Shown piece after piece: positions 10,575 to 20,204 of a stretch of DNA of 64,000 nucleotides. The stretch's first letter is position 1, and every line of letters begins with the position of its first letter. The translations under genes and the position numbers were made by a program. A model generated the notes under the pieces. That model was not told the origin of the DNA, did not search any database, and was given only the letters and a program-made list of their open reading frames with translations. The DNA comes from Longirhabdus pacifica. GTDB lineage: Bacteria > Bacillota > Bacilli > Paenibacillales > DSM-105158. The stretch covers positions 62,001 through 126,000 of the forward strand of contig NZ_QXJP01000002.1 in NCBI RefSeq assembly GCF_004115085.1, written 5' to 3'.

Positions 10575-12089
10575 CTACAGCGGATTAATATCTCCAGTGG
10601 TACGAATGTAAATCCATTCTTCTGTAGCTCCGATGATCAACGTTCTTATCGTATCTTCTATATTTACAAGTATTTCTTCTTTATCTTGATCTACATCGTA
10701 TACGACAACATTATCACTAGAATCTTTAAGCCATTGAAGATACGCTACCTTATGGGTATTGTCTATCCATTTTATTTCATAACTTTTATCCGTAATTTCC
10801 TCACCTTTTTCATAAACATGTTTGCCATAGATTTGATATCGACCATCATAAGATTCTTGAAATTCAATGTCCATCAGTGTTTCTTGTAAAGGAAATGTTC
10901 TTGTTGTCACCTCACACTTTCCCCAATGAAATGCATAGTATACTCTTTCAAATTGATCCATCATTTTAATGTATACTTCATTTCCATTATCATATATTGG
11001 AACAGGATACTTGTATCCATGTCCCATACCTAATGCTACCTCTCCAATTAATACTTGTTGTAATGTCATCATATTGCCATCTTCTAATGAATAAATGATT
11101 AAATCCAAATCAAATACATCTTCTTCTGATTGCGAAGCAGCAATTAAAACATGCTGTTTCGTTTTGCTAAATACAGCGCCATGAACGTAACCTTCTACAT
11201 TTATTTCCACTTGTTGTTGATTGCGATCTTGTATTTGTATATGATCATGTTGCTTCTGATAGAAAAACCCTCTTTTATCTGCGTAAAATGGTGCATGGCC
11301 CACATAATTTATCATCACATCATTAAAAGTATTGCTTTCTTGTGGATACTCATAGATTTTATCGTTTATCATGTCGTACAAATAATGTCCATTTGGTACT
11401 TGACCGTGGCAGCAAATGTATTCGTGTTGCCTTACTATGATGGCATACTGATCATCTATAATATGTAAAGGGCGATATAATTCATTCCAAGATGATACTT
11501 GCTCTATTTTAGACCCATCCACTGCAACTCTCCACAGTTGTTCGTCAAATGGATATAAAACAGCTTGTAGCGACGGCACATCCTTCAACCATTCCCCAGA
11601 TTTTGTTTTTGCTCCACTAACATTAATTTCGTACAGTGGGTTGAATAGCGTGTCATTGTAAGTGATATCCCCATAAAAGACATGCTGAACAGAAAGTTGT
11701 AATTGTTTATCGTTTACCCACTTAAAATCTAAAATAGCGTTTGCTTTTAACTGTTTCATTTGCTCTTCATACTTATCTAAGTAATGGAAATCATAAAAAT
11801 AATTATTTTCAAAATTCTTTTTCAGTGTTTTTTCTACAGAATTTCGATCCATATCTTCTACAAAAGTCACTTCATAAACTTGATGCTTTGGAAATACAGG
11901 AGTCATAATAGGCGCTTTAATTTCGGGAAAATCATCTAACGTGATCGTTGCCCCATGTATACTTTGTATTTCTTTTGTATGACTATCACCTTGTACTTTT
12001 TCTTTTGCATCCATGGATAAACCACCGCTCACTATAAAGAAAACAGAAAGTATATATATTACAGTGAGCTTTAACCTTTTCTTCTTCAT
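10575..12089 (-). CDS. Secreted protein with Ig-like and propeller-like domains, lipobox Cys lost (paralogue 3 of 3)
   Basis: A 504-residue protein with the same architecture as the one at 8806: an Ig-like segment (VYEVTFVEDMDRNSVEKTL, DFKWVNDKQLQLSV) and the propeller-like half with ICCHGQVPN, YADKRGFFYQ and GYVHGAVFSK. Its signal peptide reads IVSGGL where the two paralogues have LSGC. The codon is GGT, one base away from TGT for Cys. The protein may therefore be released, or held by an uncleaved signal, instead of being lipid-anchored. The acidic Glu/Gln linker of the other two is also missing. The start ATG is preceded by GGAGG at 8 nt. The role is unknown. Confidence 0.8.
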   Translation of the reverse strand: MKKKRLKLTVIYILSVFFIVSGGLSMDAKEKVQGDSHTKEIQSIHGATITLDDFPEIKAPIMTPVFPKHQVYEVTFVEDMDRNSVEKTLKKNFENNYFYDFHYLDKYEEQMKQLKANAILDFKWVNDKQLQLSVQHVFYGDITYNDTLFNPLYEINVSGAKTKSGEWLKDVPSLQAVLYPFDEQLWRVAVDGSKIEQVSSWNELYRPLHIIDDQYAIIVRQHEYICCHGQVPNGHYLYDMINDKIYEYPQESNTFNDVMINYVGHAPFYADKRGFFYQKQHDHIQIQDRNQQQVEINVEGYVHGAVFSKTKQHVLIAASQSEEDVFDLDLIIYSLEDGNMMTLQQVLIGEVALGMGHGYKYPVPIYDNGNEVYIKMMDQFERVYYAFHWGKCEVTTRTFPLQETLMDIEFQESYDGRYQIYGKHVYEKGEEITDKSYEIKWIDNTHKVAYLQWLKDSSDNVVVYDVDQDKEEILVNIEDTIRTLIIGATEEWIYIRTTGDINPL

Positions 12090-12340
12090 TTTTCATCCTC
12101 CAAACAATCTGAAATAAAAACAATAAGTCATGTCACTCTATACTATTTTATTCATTCATAGCATCGATAATATATGTAATATCACAGTTTATGTATTCCA
12201 TATAACATCGCTTTATCCTTTCTTATGACACCGATAAATGACAGTGAATTCAAAAAATTTAAAAATAACCCTATGTATCTTTCCTGATCTTTATTATAAT
12301 CAATATGGAACGACTTATATTTTCTACAATCTGATTTTTC

Positions 12341-12416
12341 ACAATCTTTGTACTACATTATCTTTTTGTACTACGCGAACTTTCATTTTTTACAATTTAC
12401 AATCTTTGTGTTACAT
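12341..12416 (+). repeat. Direct repeat in the leader region of the leucine degradation operon
   Basis: ACAATCTTTGTACTACAT (12341-12358) and ACAATCTTTGTGTTACAT (12399-12416) match at 16 of 18 positions, 58 bp apart. A further TTTGTACTAC lies between them at 12365. They sit just upstream of the operon's first gene and could be regulator sites. The rest of 12090-12434 holds no recognised gene, and no convincing sigma-E or sigma-A promoter could be assigned by eye. Confidence 0.45.
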
Positions 12417-12434
12417 GAGAGGAGTGACAAGACA

Positions 12435-13577
12435 ATGAATTTTGATTTAACAAAAGAGCAAAAAATGATTCAAGAAATGGTGAGTAAATTTGCGGAGAAA
12501 GAAATTGCACCACAGGCGGAGCATATCGACAAAACAGGGGAATTTCCATACGATACGTTTATGAAAATGGGTGAACTCGGATTGCTAGGAATCCCCTTCC
12601 CAGAACAGTATGGTGGATCTGGTGGAGATACCGTTTCTTATGCTATAGCAGTCGAAGAAATCGGAAAAGCTTGTGGAAGCACAGGTTTAAGTTATGCTGC
12701 AGCGGTTTCCTTAGGAGCAGCCCCTATTTACTATTTTGGAACAGAAGAACAAAAACAAAAGTATCTTATTCCGCTAGCATCCGGTAAAGCCCTTGGATCA
12801 TTCGGATTAACTGAACCTAATGCGGGTTCCGATGCAGGAGGCACTAAAACAAGCGCCGTGCTAGAAGGTGACCACTACGTCATTAACGGGGAGAAAACAT
12901 ATATCACGAATGCGGAGTTTGCCAAACAAGTTATTGTAACCGCTGTCACTGGAAAAAATGACAAAGGAAAGAAAATCATATCTGCCATTATCGTCCCAAC
13001 AGGTATTTCGGGATTTAAAATAACGAGCAATTACGACAAGCTTGGCGTAAGAGGCTCAAATACGTCTGAACTTGTGTTTGACAATGTCAAAGTACCCAAA
13101 GAAAACTTGTTGGGAGATCCAATTAAAGGCTTCAATCAATTTCTATATACGCTAGACGGTGGCCGTATCTCTATTGCTGCACTGGCACTAGGCATTGCAC
13201 AAGCGGCATATGAAGCTGCACTACAATATGCGAAAGAACGAACACAATTTGGAACGAGCATCTCCAAATTTCAAGCCATTCAATTTAAATTAGCAGATAT
13301 GGCAATGGAACTAGAGTTAGCAAGAAACATGATTTATAAAGTGGCATGGCTAAAAGATAATGAACGCCCATTCTCCAAAGAAGCTTCCATAGCAAAATTA
13401 TACGCTTCTGAAGTGTCTTCTAGAATAACGAACCAAGCCATTCAAATCCACGGTGGCTATGGTTATATGAGAGAGTACAAAGTAGAGCGATATTTACGAG
13501 ACGCCAAATTAACAGAAATCGGCGAAGGAACTTCTGAAATTCAACGCCATATTATCGCTAAAAAAATAGGATTATAA
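12435..13577 (+). CDS. yngJ: Acyl-CoA dehydrogenase, first gene of the leucine/isovalerate operon
   Basis: A 380-residue FAD acyl-CoA dehydrogenase of normal family length. The FAD/substrate signature [13 protein letters not shown] and the C-terminal [20 protein letters not shown] are intact. Context suggests that it oxidises isovaleryl-CoA to 3-methylcrotonyl-CoA, the substrate of the carboxylase encoded next. The residue evidence points elsewhere: a Glu in [10 protein letters not shown] occupies the medium/short-chain catalytic position, while the helix used by true isovaleryl-CoA dehydrogenases reads LDGGRIS without Glu. A short or branched-chain preference is therefore possible. The ATG at 12435 follows AGGAG; an upstream in-frame ATG would add an unrelated leader and has no ribosome binding site. 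B. subtilis YngJ is the evident orthologue. Confidence 0.9.
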   Translation: MNFDLTKEQKMIQEMVSKFAEKEIAPQAEHIDKTGEFPYDTFMKMGELGLLGIPFPEQYGGSGGDTVSYAIAVEEIGKACGSTGLSYAAAVSLGAAPIYYFGTEEQKQKYLIPLASGKALGSFGLTEPNAGSDAGGTKTSAVLEGDHYVINGEKTYITNAEFAKQVIVTAVTGKNDKGKKIISAIIVPTGISGFKITSNYDKLGVRGSNTSELVFDNVKVPKENLLGDPIKGFNQFLYTLDGGRISIAALALGIAQAAYEAALQYAKERTQFGTSISKFQAIQFKLADMAMELELARNMIYKVAWLKDNERPFSKEASIAKLYASEVSSRITNQAIQIHGGYGYMREYKVERYLRDAKLTEIGEGTSEIQRHIIAKKIGL

Positions 13578-13668
13578 ACATTTAAAACCATCGAAAATAC
13601 ATGTTAGCATCTTTCATAAAATATATTGTTATATACAGATAAGTGTTATGAGTGAGGAGTCGTGATCT

Positions 13669-15009
13669 ATGTTTAAAAAAATATTAATCGCAAATCGAGG
13701 AGAAATTGCTCGTCGCATCATTCGTACATGCAAAGCGATGAACATCAAAACGGTTGCCATTTATTCCGAAGCAGATGAAAACAGTTTCCACGTTCTGGAA
13801 GCAGATCAAGCTTTTCTCGTCGGTGGACCTAGAGTAAGTGAAAGTTATCTCAACATCGAAAACATTTTAAAAATAGCCGCCAAAACGAAAGCAGATGCTA
13901 TACATCCCGGTTATGGTTTATTATCTGAAAATGCAGTATTTGCAGAAAAATGTGAACAGTCAGGAATTACTTTTATCGGGCCTTCCCCAGAAGTGATCGC
14001 ACGCATGGGTAGTAAAATCGAAGCTCGTAAAGCGATGGAAGAAGCTGGTGTACCTGTCGTTCCAGGAATCACTCATCCCCTATCACATGCAAATGAAGCC
14101 ATGAACATCGCGAGCAGTATGGGATATCCTGTCATGTTAAAAGCCTCTGCGGGCGGTGGTGGCATCGGTATGCAAGTCGTACACGACCATGAATCACTAC
14201 AAAAAGCATTTGCAAGTAACCAAAAACGAGCGAATGACTTCTTCGGTGACGGCGCTTTATACATGGAGAAATGTATCGAAAACCCGAGACATATTGAAAT
14301 ACAGCTATTAGCAGACAAAAAAGGCAATACCGTCTATTTATGGGAGAGAGAATGTTCCATTCAACGAAGACATCAGAAAGTGGTAGAAGAAGCGCCCTCC
14401 CCTTTCCTTGATGAAGCTACAGTTATAAAAATGGGAGAAGCCGCAGTGAAAGCTGCCAAAGCCATTAACTATACCAATGCAGGAACGATGGAATTTTTAG
14501 TAGATAGTAACATGAACTTTTATTTTTTAGAAATGAACACTCGCTTACAAGTCGAGCATCCTGTAACAGAAGAAATAACTGGACTAGATCTAGTAGAAGA
14601 GCAAATTAAAATTGCGGCCGGAGAGTCTTTATCTTTTACACAATCTAGCATGAAAAGAGAAGGTCATGCGATCGAGGTTCGTATTTACGCAGAAGACCCG
14701 AAAACCTTCTTCCCTTCTCCTGGTAAGATAACTACCCTAACTTTGCCTGAAGGAAAAAACGTACGCCATGAGATTGCTGTGAGGGAAAATGATACCGTAA
14801 CCCCTTTCTATGATCCGATGATTGGGAAATTAATTGTAAAAGGAAAAGACAGACAAGAAGCAATACAGATCATGCAACAAGCATTATCGGAGTACAACAT
14901 TGCAGGGATAAAAAGCAACATTCCACTGCTGAGAGAAGTGTTGTCCCATCAAGCGTTTCACAGTGGAGATACGACAACGAGCTTTATATCTAGATATATC
15001 AATCAATAA
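13669..15009 (+). CDS. yngHA: Biotin carboxylase subunit (methylcrotonyl-CoA carboxylase, AccC-type)
   Basis: A 446-residue stand-alone biotin carboxylase, the ATP-grasp enzyme that carboxylates biotin. Visible motifs: N-terminal ILIANRGEIARRIIRTC, the Gly-rich ATP loop KASAGGGGIGMQ, the WERECSIQRRHQKV block, and the catalytic EMNTRLQVEHPVTE. It lacks the biotinyl domain found in fused MCC alpha subunits; that is encoded separately 78 nt downstream. Together with the 70-residue carrier and the carboxyltransferase at 17093 it should form 3-methylcrotonyl-CoA carboxylase. A second copy of fatty-acid AccC is the alternative, but the operon context argues against it. GAGGAG lies ahead of the ATG. 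Confidence 0.9.
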   Translation: MFKKILIANRGEIARRIIRTCKAMNIKTVAIYSEADENSFHVLEADQAFLVGGPRVSESYLNIENILKIAAKTKADAIHPGYGLLSENAVFAEKCEQSGITFIGPSPEVIARMGSKIEARKAMEEAGVPVVPGITHPLSHANEAMNIASSMGYPVMLKASAGGGGIGMQVVHDHESLQKAFASNQKRANDFFGDGALYMEKCIENPRHIEIQLLADKKGNTVYLWERECSIQRRHQKVVEEAPSPFLDEATVIKMGEAAVKAAKAINYTNAGTMEFLVDSNMNFYFLEMNTRLQVEHPVTEEITGLDLVEEQIKIAAGESLSFTQSSMKREGHAIEVRIYAEDPKTFFPSPGKITTLTLPEGKNVRHEIAVRENDTVTPFYDPMIGKLIVKGKDRQEAIQIMQQALSEYNIAGIKSNIPLLREVLSHQAFHSGDTTTSFISRYINQ

Positions 15010-15087
15010 ATTCATCACACAAATAACATCATCATGCATTGATGTCACAGTCAACAACAAAATCATACATTTCAGGAGGAATAACAT

Positions 15088-15300
15088 ATGAGCAATCTTA
15101 TATCCAACATGGCAGGTAGCGTATGGAAAATCGTTGTAAAAGAAGGAGATACCGTGCAGTCCGGACAAGAACTCATTATTTTAGAATCGATGAAAATGGA
15201 AATTTCTTTATCGGCAGAATCAAGTGGTGTAGTAAAGGAAATTAAAGTTAGTGAAGGCGACTTTGTCAATGAAGGTGACGTTTTAGTAGAGATAGAGTAG
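15088..15300 (+). CDS. yngHB: Biotin/lipoyl attachment protein (carrier of the carboxylase)
   Basis: A 70-residue free-standing biotinyl domain. The attachment motif ESMKMEIS carries the Lys to be biotinylated (about residue 35), flanked by the two half-repeats KEGDTVQSGQEL and SEGDFVNEGDVL of the barrel fold. In B. subtilis the orthologue (BLAP) is also a short separate protein. It should shuttle carboxybiotin between the biotin carboxylase encoded upstream and the carboxyltransferase at 17093. A strong AGGAGG site lies eight bases before the ATG. Confidence 0.92.
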   Translation: MSNLISNMAGSVWKIVVKEGDTVQSGQELIILESMKMEISLSAESSGVVKEIKVSEGDFVNEGDVLVEIE

Positions 15301-15349
15301 CTGGAAGATGATCGTTGATTAAAAAATCATTCGTTAGGAGGGCTTCACA

Positions 15350-16261
15350 TTGAAGTTACCTAAAGAAGTTACGATTAAAGAGGTTGGCCCACGTGATGGA
15401 TTACAAAATGAAACAAAATTCGTTGCCACCGCAGATAAAGTAGATTGGATCAACCTTCTGTCCCTATCAGGGCTAAAGTATATAGAAGTAAGCTCCTTCG
15501 TTCATCCCAAATGGATACCGTCCCTGGCCGATTCATTGGAAGTTTTCAAACAAATAAAGCGACAACATGGTGTCACCTATGGTGCACTTATTCCGAATGA
15601 AAAAGGGCTGGAACGAGCATTAGAAGCCAACATAGATGAGGCTGCCATCTTTATGTCCGCCAGTGAAACACATAACCAAAAAAACATCAACAAATCGATA
15701 GACAGCACCTTCCCTGTATTACACAACGTCGCACAAGCTGCCCTTTCTGCAAATAAAACTGTTCGGGGGTATGTATCCACCGTTTTTGGTTGCCCGTATG
15801 AAGGCAAAGTCGATACAGAATCTATTATTCATGTTTCAGAAAAACTGTTTGAAATGGGCATCCAAGAACTTTCACTAGGGGACACCATCGGGGTCGCGAA
15901 TCCAAAACAAGTCGAATTGCTATTAGAAATACTATTAAAACGTTTTCCAGCTGACAAACTTGCTTTGCATTTTCATGACACAAGAGGAACTGCATTAGCG
16001 AACATGTTAACCGCAATGGAGATGGGAATTACAACTTTCGACAGTGCTGCTGGCGGATTAGGTGGTTGCCCTTATGCTCCAGGTGCATCTGGCAATGTTG
16101 CTACAGATGATGTGGTCTACATGCTTGAAGAAATGAACATACATACTGGAGTAGATCAGGATAAGCTATTTGCAGCTACATCTTTTATTCAACAAAAAAT
16201 GGATAGAGCGCTACCGAGTCACAATTTACAAGCGAGACTTGGAGCCGTCATTCGTTCATAG
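15350..16261 (+). CDS. yngG: Hydroxymethylglutaryl-CoA lyase
   Basis: A 303-residue TIM-barrel enzyme of the HMG-CoA lyase family, which splits HMG-CoA into acetyl-CoA and acetoacetate. Key motifs: EVGPRDGLQNE with metal-binding Asp and catalytic Arg, HFHDTRGTALAN with the metal-binding His pair, and the lyase signature GGLGGCPYAPGASGN carrying the catalytic Cys. The start is TTG, eight bases after GGAGG; no better start lies near. Its product acetoacetate is the expected substrate of the CoA-transferase that closes the operon. Confidence 0.93.
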   Translation: MKLPKEVTIKEVGPRDGLQNETKFVATADKVDWINLLSLSGLKYIEVSSFVHPKWIPSLADSLEVFKQIKRQHGVTYGALIPNEKGLERALEANIDEAAIFMSASETHNQKNINKSIDSTFPVLHNVAQAALSANKTVRGYVSTVFGCPYEGKVDTESIIHVSEKLFEMGIQELSLGDTIGVANPKQVELLLEILLKRFPADKLALHFHDTRGTALANMLTAMEMGITTFDSAAGGLGGCPYAPGASGNVATDDVVYMLEEMNIHTGVDQDKLFAATSFIQQKMDRALPSHNLQARLGAVIRS

Positions 16262-16285
16262 GCCCAATGTAAAAGGAGGATGAAA

Positions 16286-17068
16286 ATGGATAGACAAGTA
16301 CTATACCGTGTTTCGGAAGACGGGATAGCAACGATAACATTAAATCGACCACAAGCTGCCAATGCGCTGTCACAGCAGCTGTTGAAAGAATTAGAACAAA
16401 CAACGACTGAAATTCAATACGATACATCGGTGCGATGTGTGCTTTTGACAGCCGCTGGCGATAGAGTGTTTTGTGCTGGAGCAGATTTGAAAGAACGTGC
16501 AAATATGAATCCCATTCAAGTTCGTCAAGCTGTTTCCCTCATTAGAAAGACCATGAATGACATCGAATCTTTGCCACAACCTGTCATTGCCGTCATGAAC
16601 GGCATGGCACTCGGAGGTGGGCTGGAACTCGCGCTTGCATGCGACATTCGAATGGCAGCAGATCATGCCAAATTCGCTTTAACCGAAACATCGCTCGGCA
16701 TTATTCCAGGGGCTGGCGGCACGCAACGTCTACCCAGGCTAATCGGGAAAGGAAAAGCGAAAGAGCTCATTTTCACCGCCAGAAGAATCGATGCTGAAGA
16801 AGCTGAAAACATACGTTTAGTGGAGCACGTCGTTCCAACAGAGAAGTTAATGGATAAAGCAAATGAATTAGCTCAGCACATCGTACAAAATGCGCCTATC
16901 TCCCTTACCCAAGCTAAAATGGCGATCAATAAAGGGAGTGAAGTTGATCTACATACAGGACTAGCCATGGAACAAAGCGCTTATGACATGACAATCCCAA
17001 CAAAAGATCGGATCGAAGGGCTACAAGCGTTTAAAGAAAAACGTAAGCCAATATATAAAGGCGAATGA
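16286..17068 (+). CDS. yngF: Enoyl-CoA hydratase/isomerase, probable methylglutaconyl-CoA hydratase
   Basis: A 260-residue crotonase-fold protein of typical length. Oxyanion-hole segments FCAGADLKER and GMALGGGLELALACD are present, and the catalytic region TETSLGIIPGAGGTQRL is intact with the Glu residues expected of a hydratase. Between the carboxylase and HMG-CoA lyase the expected step is hydration of 3-methylglutaconyl-CoA to HMG-CoA (inference from pathway order). ATG 16286 is preferred because it lies seven bases after AGGAGG; an ATG at 16280 abuts the ribosome binding site. Confidence 0.88.
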   Translation: MDRQVLYRVSEDGIATITLNRPQAANALSQQLLKELEQTTTEIQYDTSVRCVLLTAAGDRVFCAGADLKERANMNPIQVRQAVSLIRKTMNDIESLPQPVIAVMNGMALGGGLELALACDIRMAADHAKFALTETSLGIIPGAGGTQRLPRLIGKGKAKELIFTARRIDAEEAENIRLVEHVVPTEKLMDKANELAQHIVQNAPISLTQAKMAINKGSEVDLHTGLAMEQSAYDMTIPTKDRIEGLQAFKEKRKPIYKGE

Positions 17069-17092
17069 AAACATACATAGGAGGAACAAATC

Positions 17093-18622
17093 ATGACAAT
17101 AGAACAAAAACTAAATGAAGTCGTACACCATATACACAAAGGTGGCGCAGAAAAATATCACGAAAAAAATGCAAAACAAGGTAAAATGTTTGTCCGTGAA
17201 CGACTAGCATTATTGTTTGACGATGGCATTGAAATAGAAGATGCTTTGTTTGCCAATCATATGGCTGACGATCTACCCGCTGACGGTGTCGTCACAGCTA
17301 TTGGAAAAATACACGGTCAACTCGTTGGTGTCATGGCGAACGATTCTACCGTAAAAGCTGGTTCCTGGGGATCAAGAACAGTAGAAAAAATATTAAGAAT
17401 ACAAGAAACAGCGGAAAAAATGCAAATCCCTCTCATCTACCTCGTGGATTCAGCAGGAGCTAGAATCACCGACCAAGTAGAAATGTTTCCAGGACGACGC
17501 GGTGCAGGTCGCATCTTCTATAATCAAGTGAAGCTGTCCGGCATGCTGCCACAAATTTGTATTATGTTCGGGCCATCTGCTGCGGGCGGTGCTTACATCC
17601 CAGCTTTTTCAGATATTGTCATCATGGTAGAAGGTAACGCATCGATGTATTTAGGTTCCCCGAGGATGGCCGAAATGGTGATAGGCGAGAAAACCACACT
17701 AGAAGAAATGGGCGGGGCAAGAATGCATTGTTCTGTATCTGGTGTTGGTGACGTGCTTGCTACTTCTGAGGAAGAAGCAATTAAAATGGCTAGGGATTAT
17801 ATCTCCTACTTCCCTGCTAACTATGCAAACAAACCAAGTGTAAAAGAAAGTCTATCACCGAAAACGTTTGAAAAAACATTGGAAGATATCATACCACAAA
17901 ACCAAAACGTCCCATTCGATATGTATGAATTGATTGATAGAATTATAGATGAAGACTCCTTTTTTGAAATCAAAAAACTTTTTGCTTCGGAGATCATAAC
18001 AGGGTTTGCCAGAATGAATGGACAATCCGTCGGTATTATCGCCAATCAACCGAAAGTAAAAGGCGGCGTGCTTTTCCATGATTCTTCCGATAAAGCAGCG
18101 AAATTTGTTACACTTGCGGATGCTTTCAACATCCCTCTATTATTTTTAGCGGACGTACCAGGATTTATGATCGGGACAAAAGTAGAACGTGCTGGCATTA
18201 TCCGTCATGGTGCCAAGATGATCGCTGCCATGTCCGCCGCAACCGTTCCTAAGATTTCTATCATTGTGAGAAAAGCATACGGAGCAGGCCTTTATGCTAT
18301 GGCGGGACCCGCTTTTGAACCCGATTGTTGCCTTGCCCTCCCTACTGCGCAAATTGCTGTTATGGGACCTGAAGCGGCCGTCAATGCTGTCTATGCGAAA
18401 AAAATATCCGAACTTCCAGAAGAGGACAGAGCAGCTTTCATTCAAGAAAAACGAGAAGCGTACAAAGAAGACATCGATATATATCGACTCGCTTCAGAGA
18501 TGATTATTGATGGCATTGTACCTGCTAACGATTTGCGACATGAATTGATACAAAGATTTAATACGTATATGTCCAAATACTTAGTATTCTCCCATCGCAA
18601 GCATCCGGTTTATCCTGTATAA
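17093..18622 (+). CDS. yngE: Acyl-CoA carboxyltransferase, probable methylcrotonyl-CoA carboxylase beta subunit
   Basis: A 509-residue carboxyltransferase of normal length for the MCC/PCC beta family. It has two crotonase-like halves: the N half with YLVDSAGARITDQ and FGPSAAGGAYIPAFSD, and the C half with FLADVPGFMIGTKVE and KAYGAGLYAMAGPAFEPD. These glycine-rich segments form the two oxyanion holes for biotin and acyl-CoA. It should transfer CO2 from the biotinylated 70-residue carrier to 3-methylcrotonyl-CoA. The gene starts 24 nt after the hydratase with GGAGG ahead of the ATG. Propionyl-CoA specificity is possible, but the neighbouring HMG-CoA lyase favours methylcrotonyl-CoA. Confidence 0.88.
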   Translation: MTIEQKLNEVVHHIHKGGAEKYHEKNAKQGKMFVRERLALLFDDGIEIEDALFANHMADDLPADGVVTAIGKIHGQLVGVMANDSTVKAGSWGSRTVEKILRIQETAEKMQIPLIYLVDSAGARITDQVEMFPGRRGAGRIFYNQVKLSGMLPQICIMFGPSAAGGAYIPAFSDIVIMVEGNASMYLGSPRMAEMVIGEKTTLEEMGGARMHCSVSGVGDVLATSEEEAIKMARDYISYFPANYANKPSVKESLSPKTFEKTLEDIIPQNQNVPFDMYELIDRIIDEDSFFEIKKLFASEIITGFARMNGQSVGIIANQPKVKGGVLFHDSSDKAAKFVTLADAFNIPLLFLADVPGFMIGTKVERAGIIRHGAKMIAAMSAATVPKISIIVRKAYGAGLYAMAGPAFEPDCCLALPTAQIAVMGPEAAVNAVYAKKISELPEEDRAAFIQEKREAYKEDIDIYRLASEMIIDGIVPANDLRHELIQRFNTYMSKYLVFSHRKHPVYPV

Positions 18623-18645
18623 AATAAAAAAGGAGTGAAGTGCAC

Positions 18646-19998
18646 TTGAAGACAATACTTTCCTCTTACCAAGAAGCAGTAAAAGACATTCACGATGGAG
18701 CAACCATTATGGTTGGTGGCTTTGGGTTATGTGGTATTCCTGAAAATTTACTGTTAGCACTCGTTGAAAAAAATGTGCAGCAGCTTACCGTCATATCCAA
18801 TAATTGCGGCATTGACGATTGGGGATTAGGCCTTTTACTTAAAAATAAACAAATTAAAAAAATGATCGGTTCCTATGTAGGAGAAAACAAATTATTTGAG
18901 CAACAAGTGATTTCTGGAGAGTTAGAAGTAGAGCTCGTACCACAAGGCACGTTAGCAGAGAAAATTCGTGCAGGAGGTGCTGGAATTCCCGCATTTTACA
19001 CCCCTGCAGGCATTGGAACGCCTATAGCAGAAGGCAAAGAAAGTAAAGTGTTTGGTGATCAAGCTTATTTACTTGAAAAAGCCCTGACAGCCGATTTCAG
19101 TCTAGTTAGAGCAATGAAGGGCGATAAGATGGGGAATTTAGTCTACAATAAAACAGCGCAAAACTTTAACCCCATGATTGCAGCGGCAGGTAAAATTACC
19201 ATCGCCGAAGTAGAAACACTACTTGAGCCTGGACAAATCAGACCGGAAGAGATTCATACACCGAGTATCTACGTACAAAGCATGATCGTTGGCTATCAGC
19301 AAAAACGTATAGAACGTCTAACGACGAATCAACTCGATGATCAATCAGAAATACGCAACAAAATAGCCAAAAGAGCGGAACAAGAAATTAACAGTGGAGA
19401 CTATGTCAATCTTGGAATCGGCATGCCTACACTGGTTGCTAATCACATCGCGAAAGACAAGTTTGTCGTATTGCAGTCCGAAAATGGATTGTTAGGGATT
19501 GGCGCTTATCCAGCCCATGAACAAGTCGATCCTGATTTAATCAATGCGGGAAAAGAAACCGTGACGACCATTGACGGTGGCGCTTATTTTCACAGTGCGG
19601 AATCGTTCGCTATGATTCGAGGTGGACATATTGATGTCGCTATTTTAGGTGGAATGCAAGTATCAGAGCAAGGTGACCTCGCCAATTGGATGATTCCAAA
19701 TAAAATGATCAAAGGCATGGGCGGAGCTATGGATCTCGTGCATGGAGCGAAAAAAATTATCGTGATCATGGATCATGTATCCAAAAGAGGAGATTTGAAA
19801 ATACTACAAGCTTGTAAATTGCCCCTAACAGGAGAAAAAGTCGTCCATCGCATCATTACAGAAAGAGCTGTTATCGATGTCACCCCGCGAGGGCTTGTAC
19901 TAGTAGAAGTTGCAAAAGGATACAGCGTCGAAGATATTAAGAGTATTACGGAACCAACGCTCATGGTAAGTGAACAAATCAAGTTAGAAGCGTATTAA
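18646..19998 (+). CDS. Succinyl-CoA:acetoacetate CoA-transferase, alpha and beta subunits fused
   Basis: A 450-residue protein joining both halves of 3-oxoacid CoA-transferase. The alpha part (about 1-225) has the [14 protein letters not shown] glycine loop and [15 protein letters not shown], much like B. subtilis ScoA. The beta part (about 240-450) has [14 protein letters not shown] and SENGLLGIG, whose Glu is the CoA-carrying nucleophile of the family. In most bacteria these are two genes (scoA, scoB); a fusion is the eukaryotic arrangement. The enzyme would convert acetoacetate from HMG-CoA lyase to acetoacetyl-CoA. The start is taken as TTG 18646, ten bases after AGGAG; GTG 18640 is possible but only four bases away. 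It ends the operon. Confidence 0.88.
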   Translation: MKTILSSYQEAVKDIHDGATIMVGGFGLCGIPENLLLALVEKNVQQLTVISNNCGIDDWGLGLLLKNKQIKKMIGSYVGENKLFEQQVISGELEVELVPQGTLAEKIRAGGAGIPAFYTPAGIGTPIAEGKESKVFGDQAYLLEKALTADFSLVRAMKGDKMGNLVYNKTAQNFNPMIAAAGKITIAEVETLLEPGQIRPEEIHTPSIYVQSMIVGYQQKRIERLTTNQLDDQSEIRNKIAKRAEQEINSGDYVNLGIGMPTLVANHIAKDKFVVLQSENGLLGIGAYPAHEQVDPDLINAGKETVTTIDGGAYFHSAESFAMIRGGHIDVAILGGMQVSEQGDLANWMIPNKMIKGMGGAMDLVHGAKKIIVIMDHVSKRGDLKILQACKLPLTGEKVVHRIITERAVIDVTPRGLVLVEVAKGYSVEDIKSITEPTLMVSEQIKLEAY

Positions 19999-20031
19999 AC
20001 AGATCAAAATTAGGATCAGATACACTATTTC

Positions 20032-20077
20032 AGGGAGGTAGCATGTCCCCTCCCTCTCCCTCTCCCTCTTCATCTTT
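20032..20077 (+). terminator. Terminator of the leucine degradation operon, followed by a CCCTCT tract
   Basis: AGGGAGG (20032-20038) pairs with CCTCCCT (20049-20055) around a ten-base loop. A pure pyrimidine run with CCCTCT repeats and a T-rich end follows. The stem is strong, but the T-tract is C-interrupted. Confidence 0.55.
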
Positions 20078-20167
20078 TTCCTCCTCTCTTATATCTCGCC
20101 GATATCTTTTCTTTCATTGTTCTATTATGGATCCATCAATAAGTAACTTTTCATTCACAAATTAGTC

Positions 20168-20179
20168 TATACATGTATA
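20168..20179. promoter_or_regulatory. Palindrome upstream of the tmrB-like gene
   Basis: TATACATGTATA, a perfect 12-bp palindrome about 25 nt before the start codon. ATACATGTAT-type sequences are bound by PadR-family repressors, so it may be an operator. No such regulator is encoded nearby. Confidence 0.3.
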
Positions 20180-20204
20180 CATAACCTTGCTAGGAGGATC
20201 ACAT

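Noticed and set aside
18640-19998. CoA-transferase fusion as an assembly error joining scoA and scoB
   Set aside because: The frame is continuous, the linker between the halves has no internal ribosome binding site or stop, and the length is what a true fusion would give.
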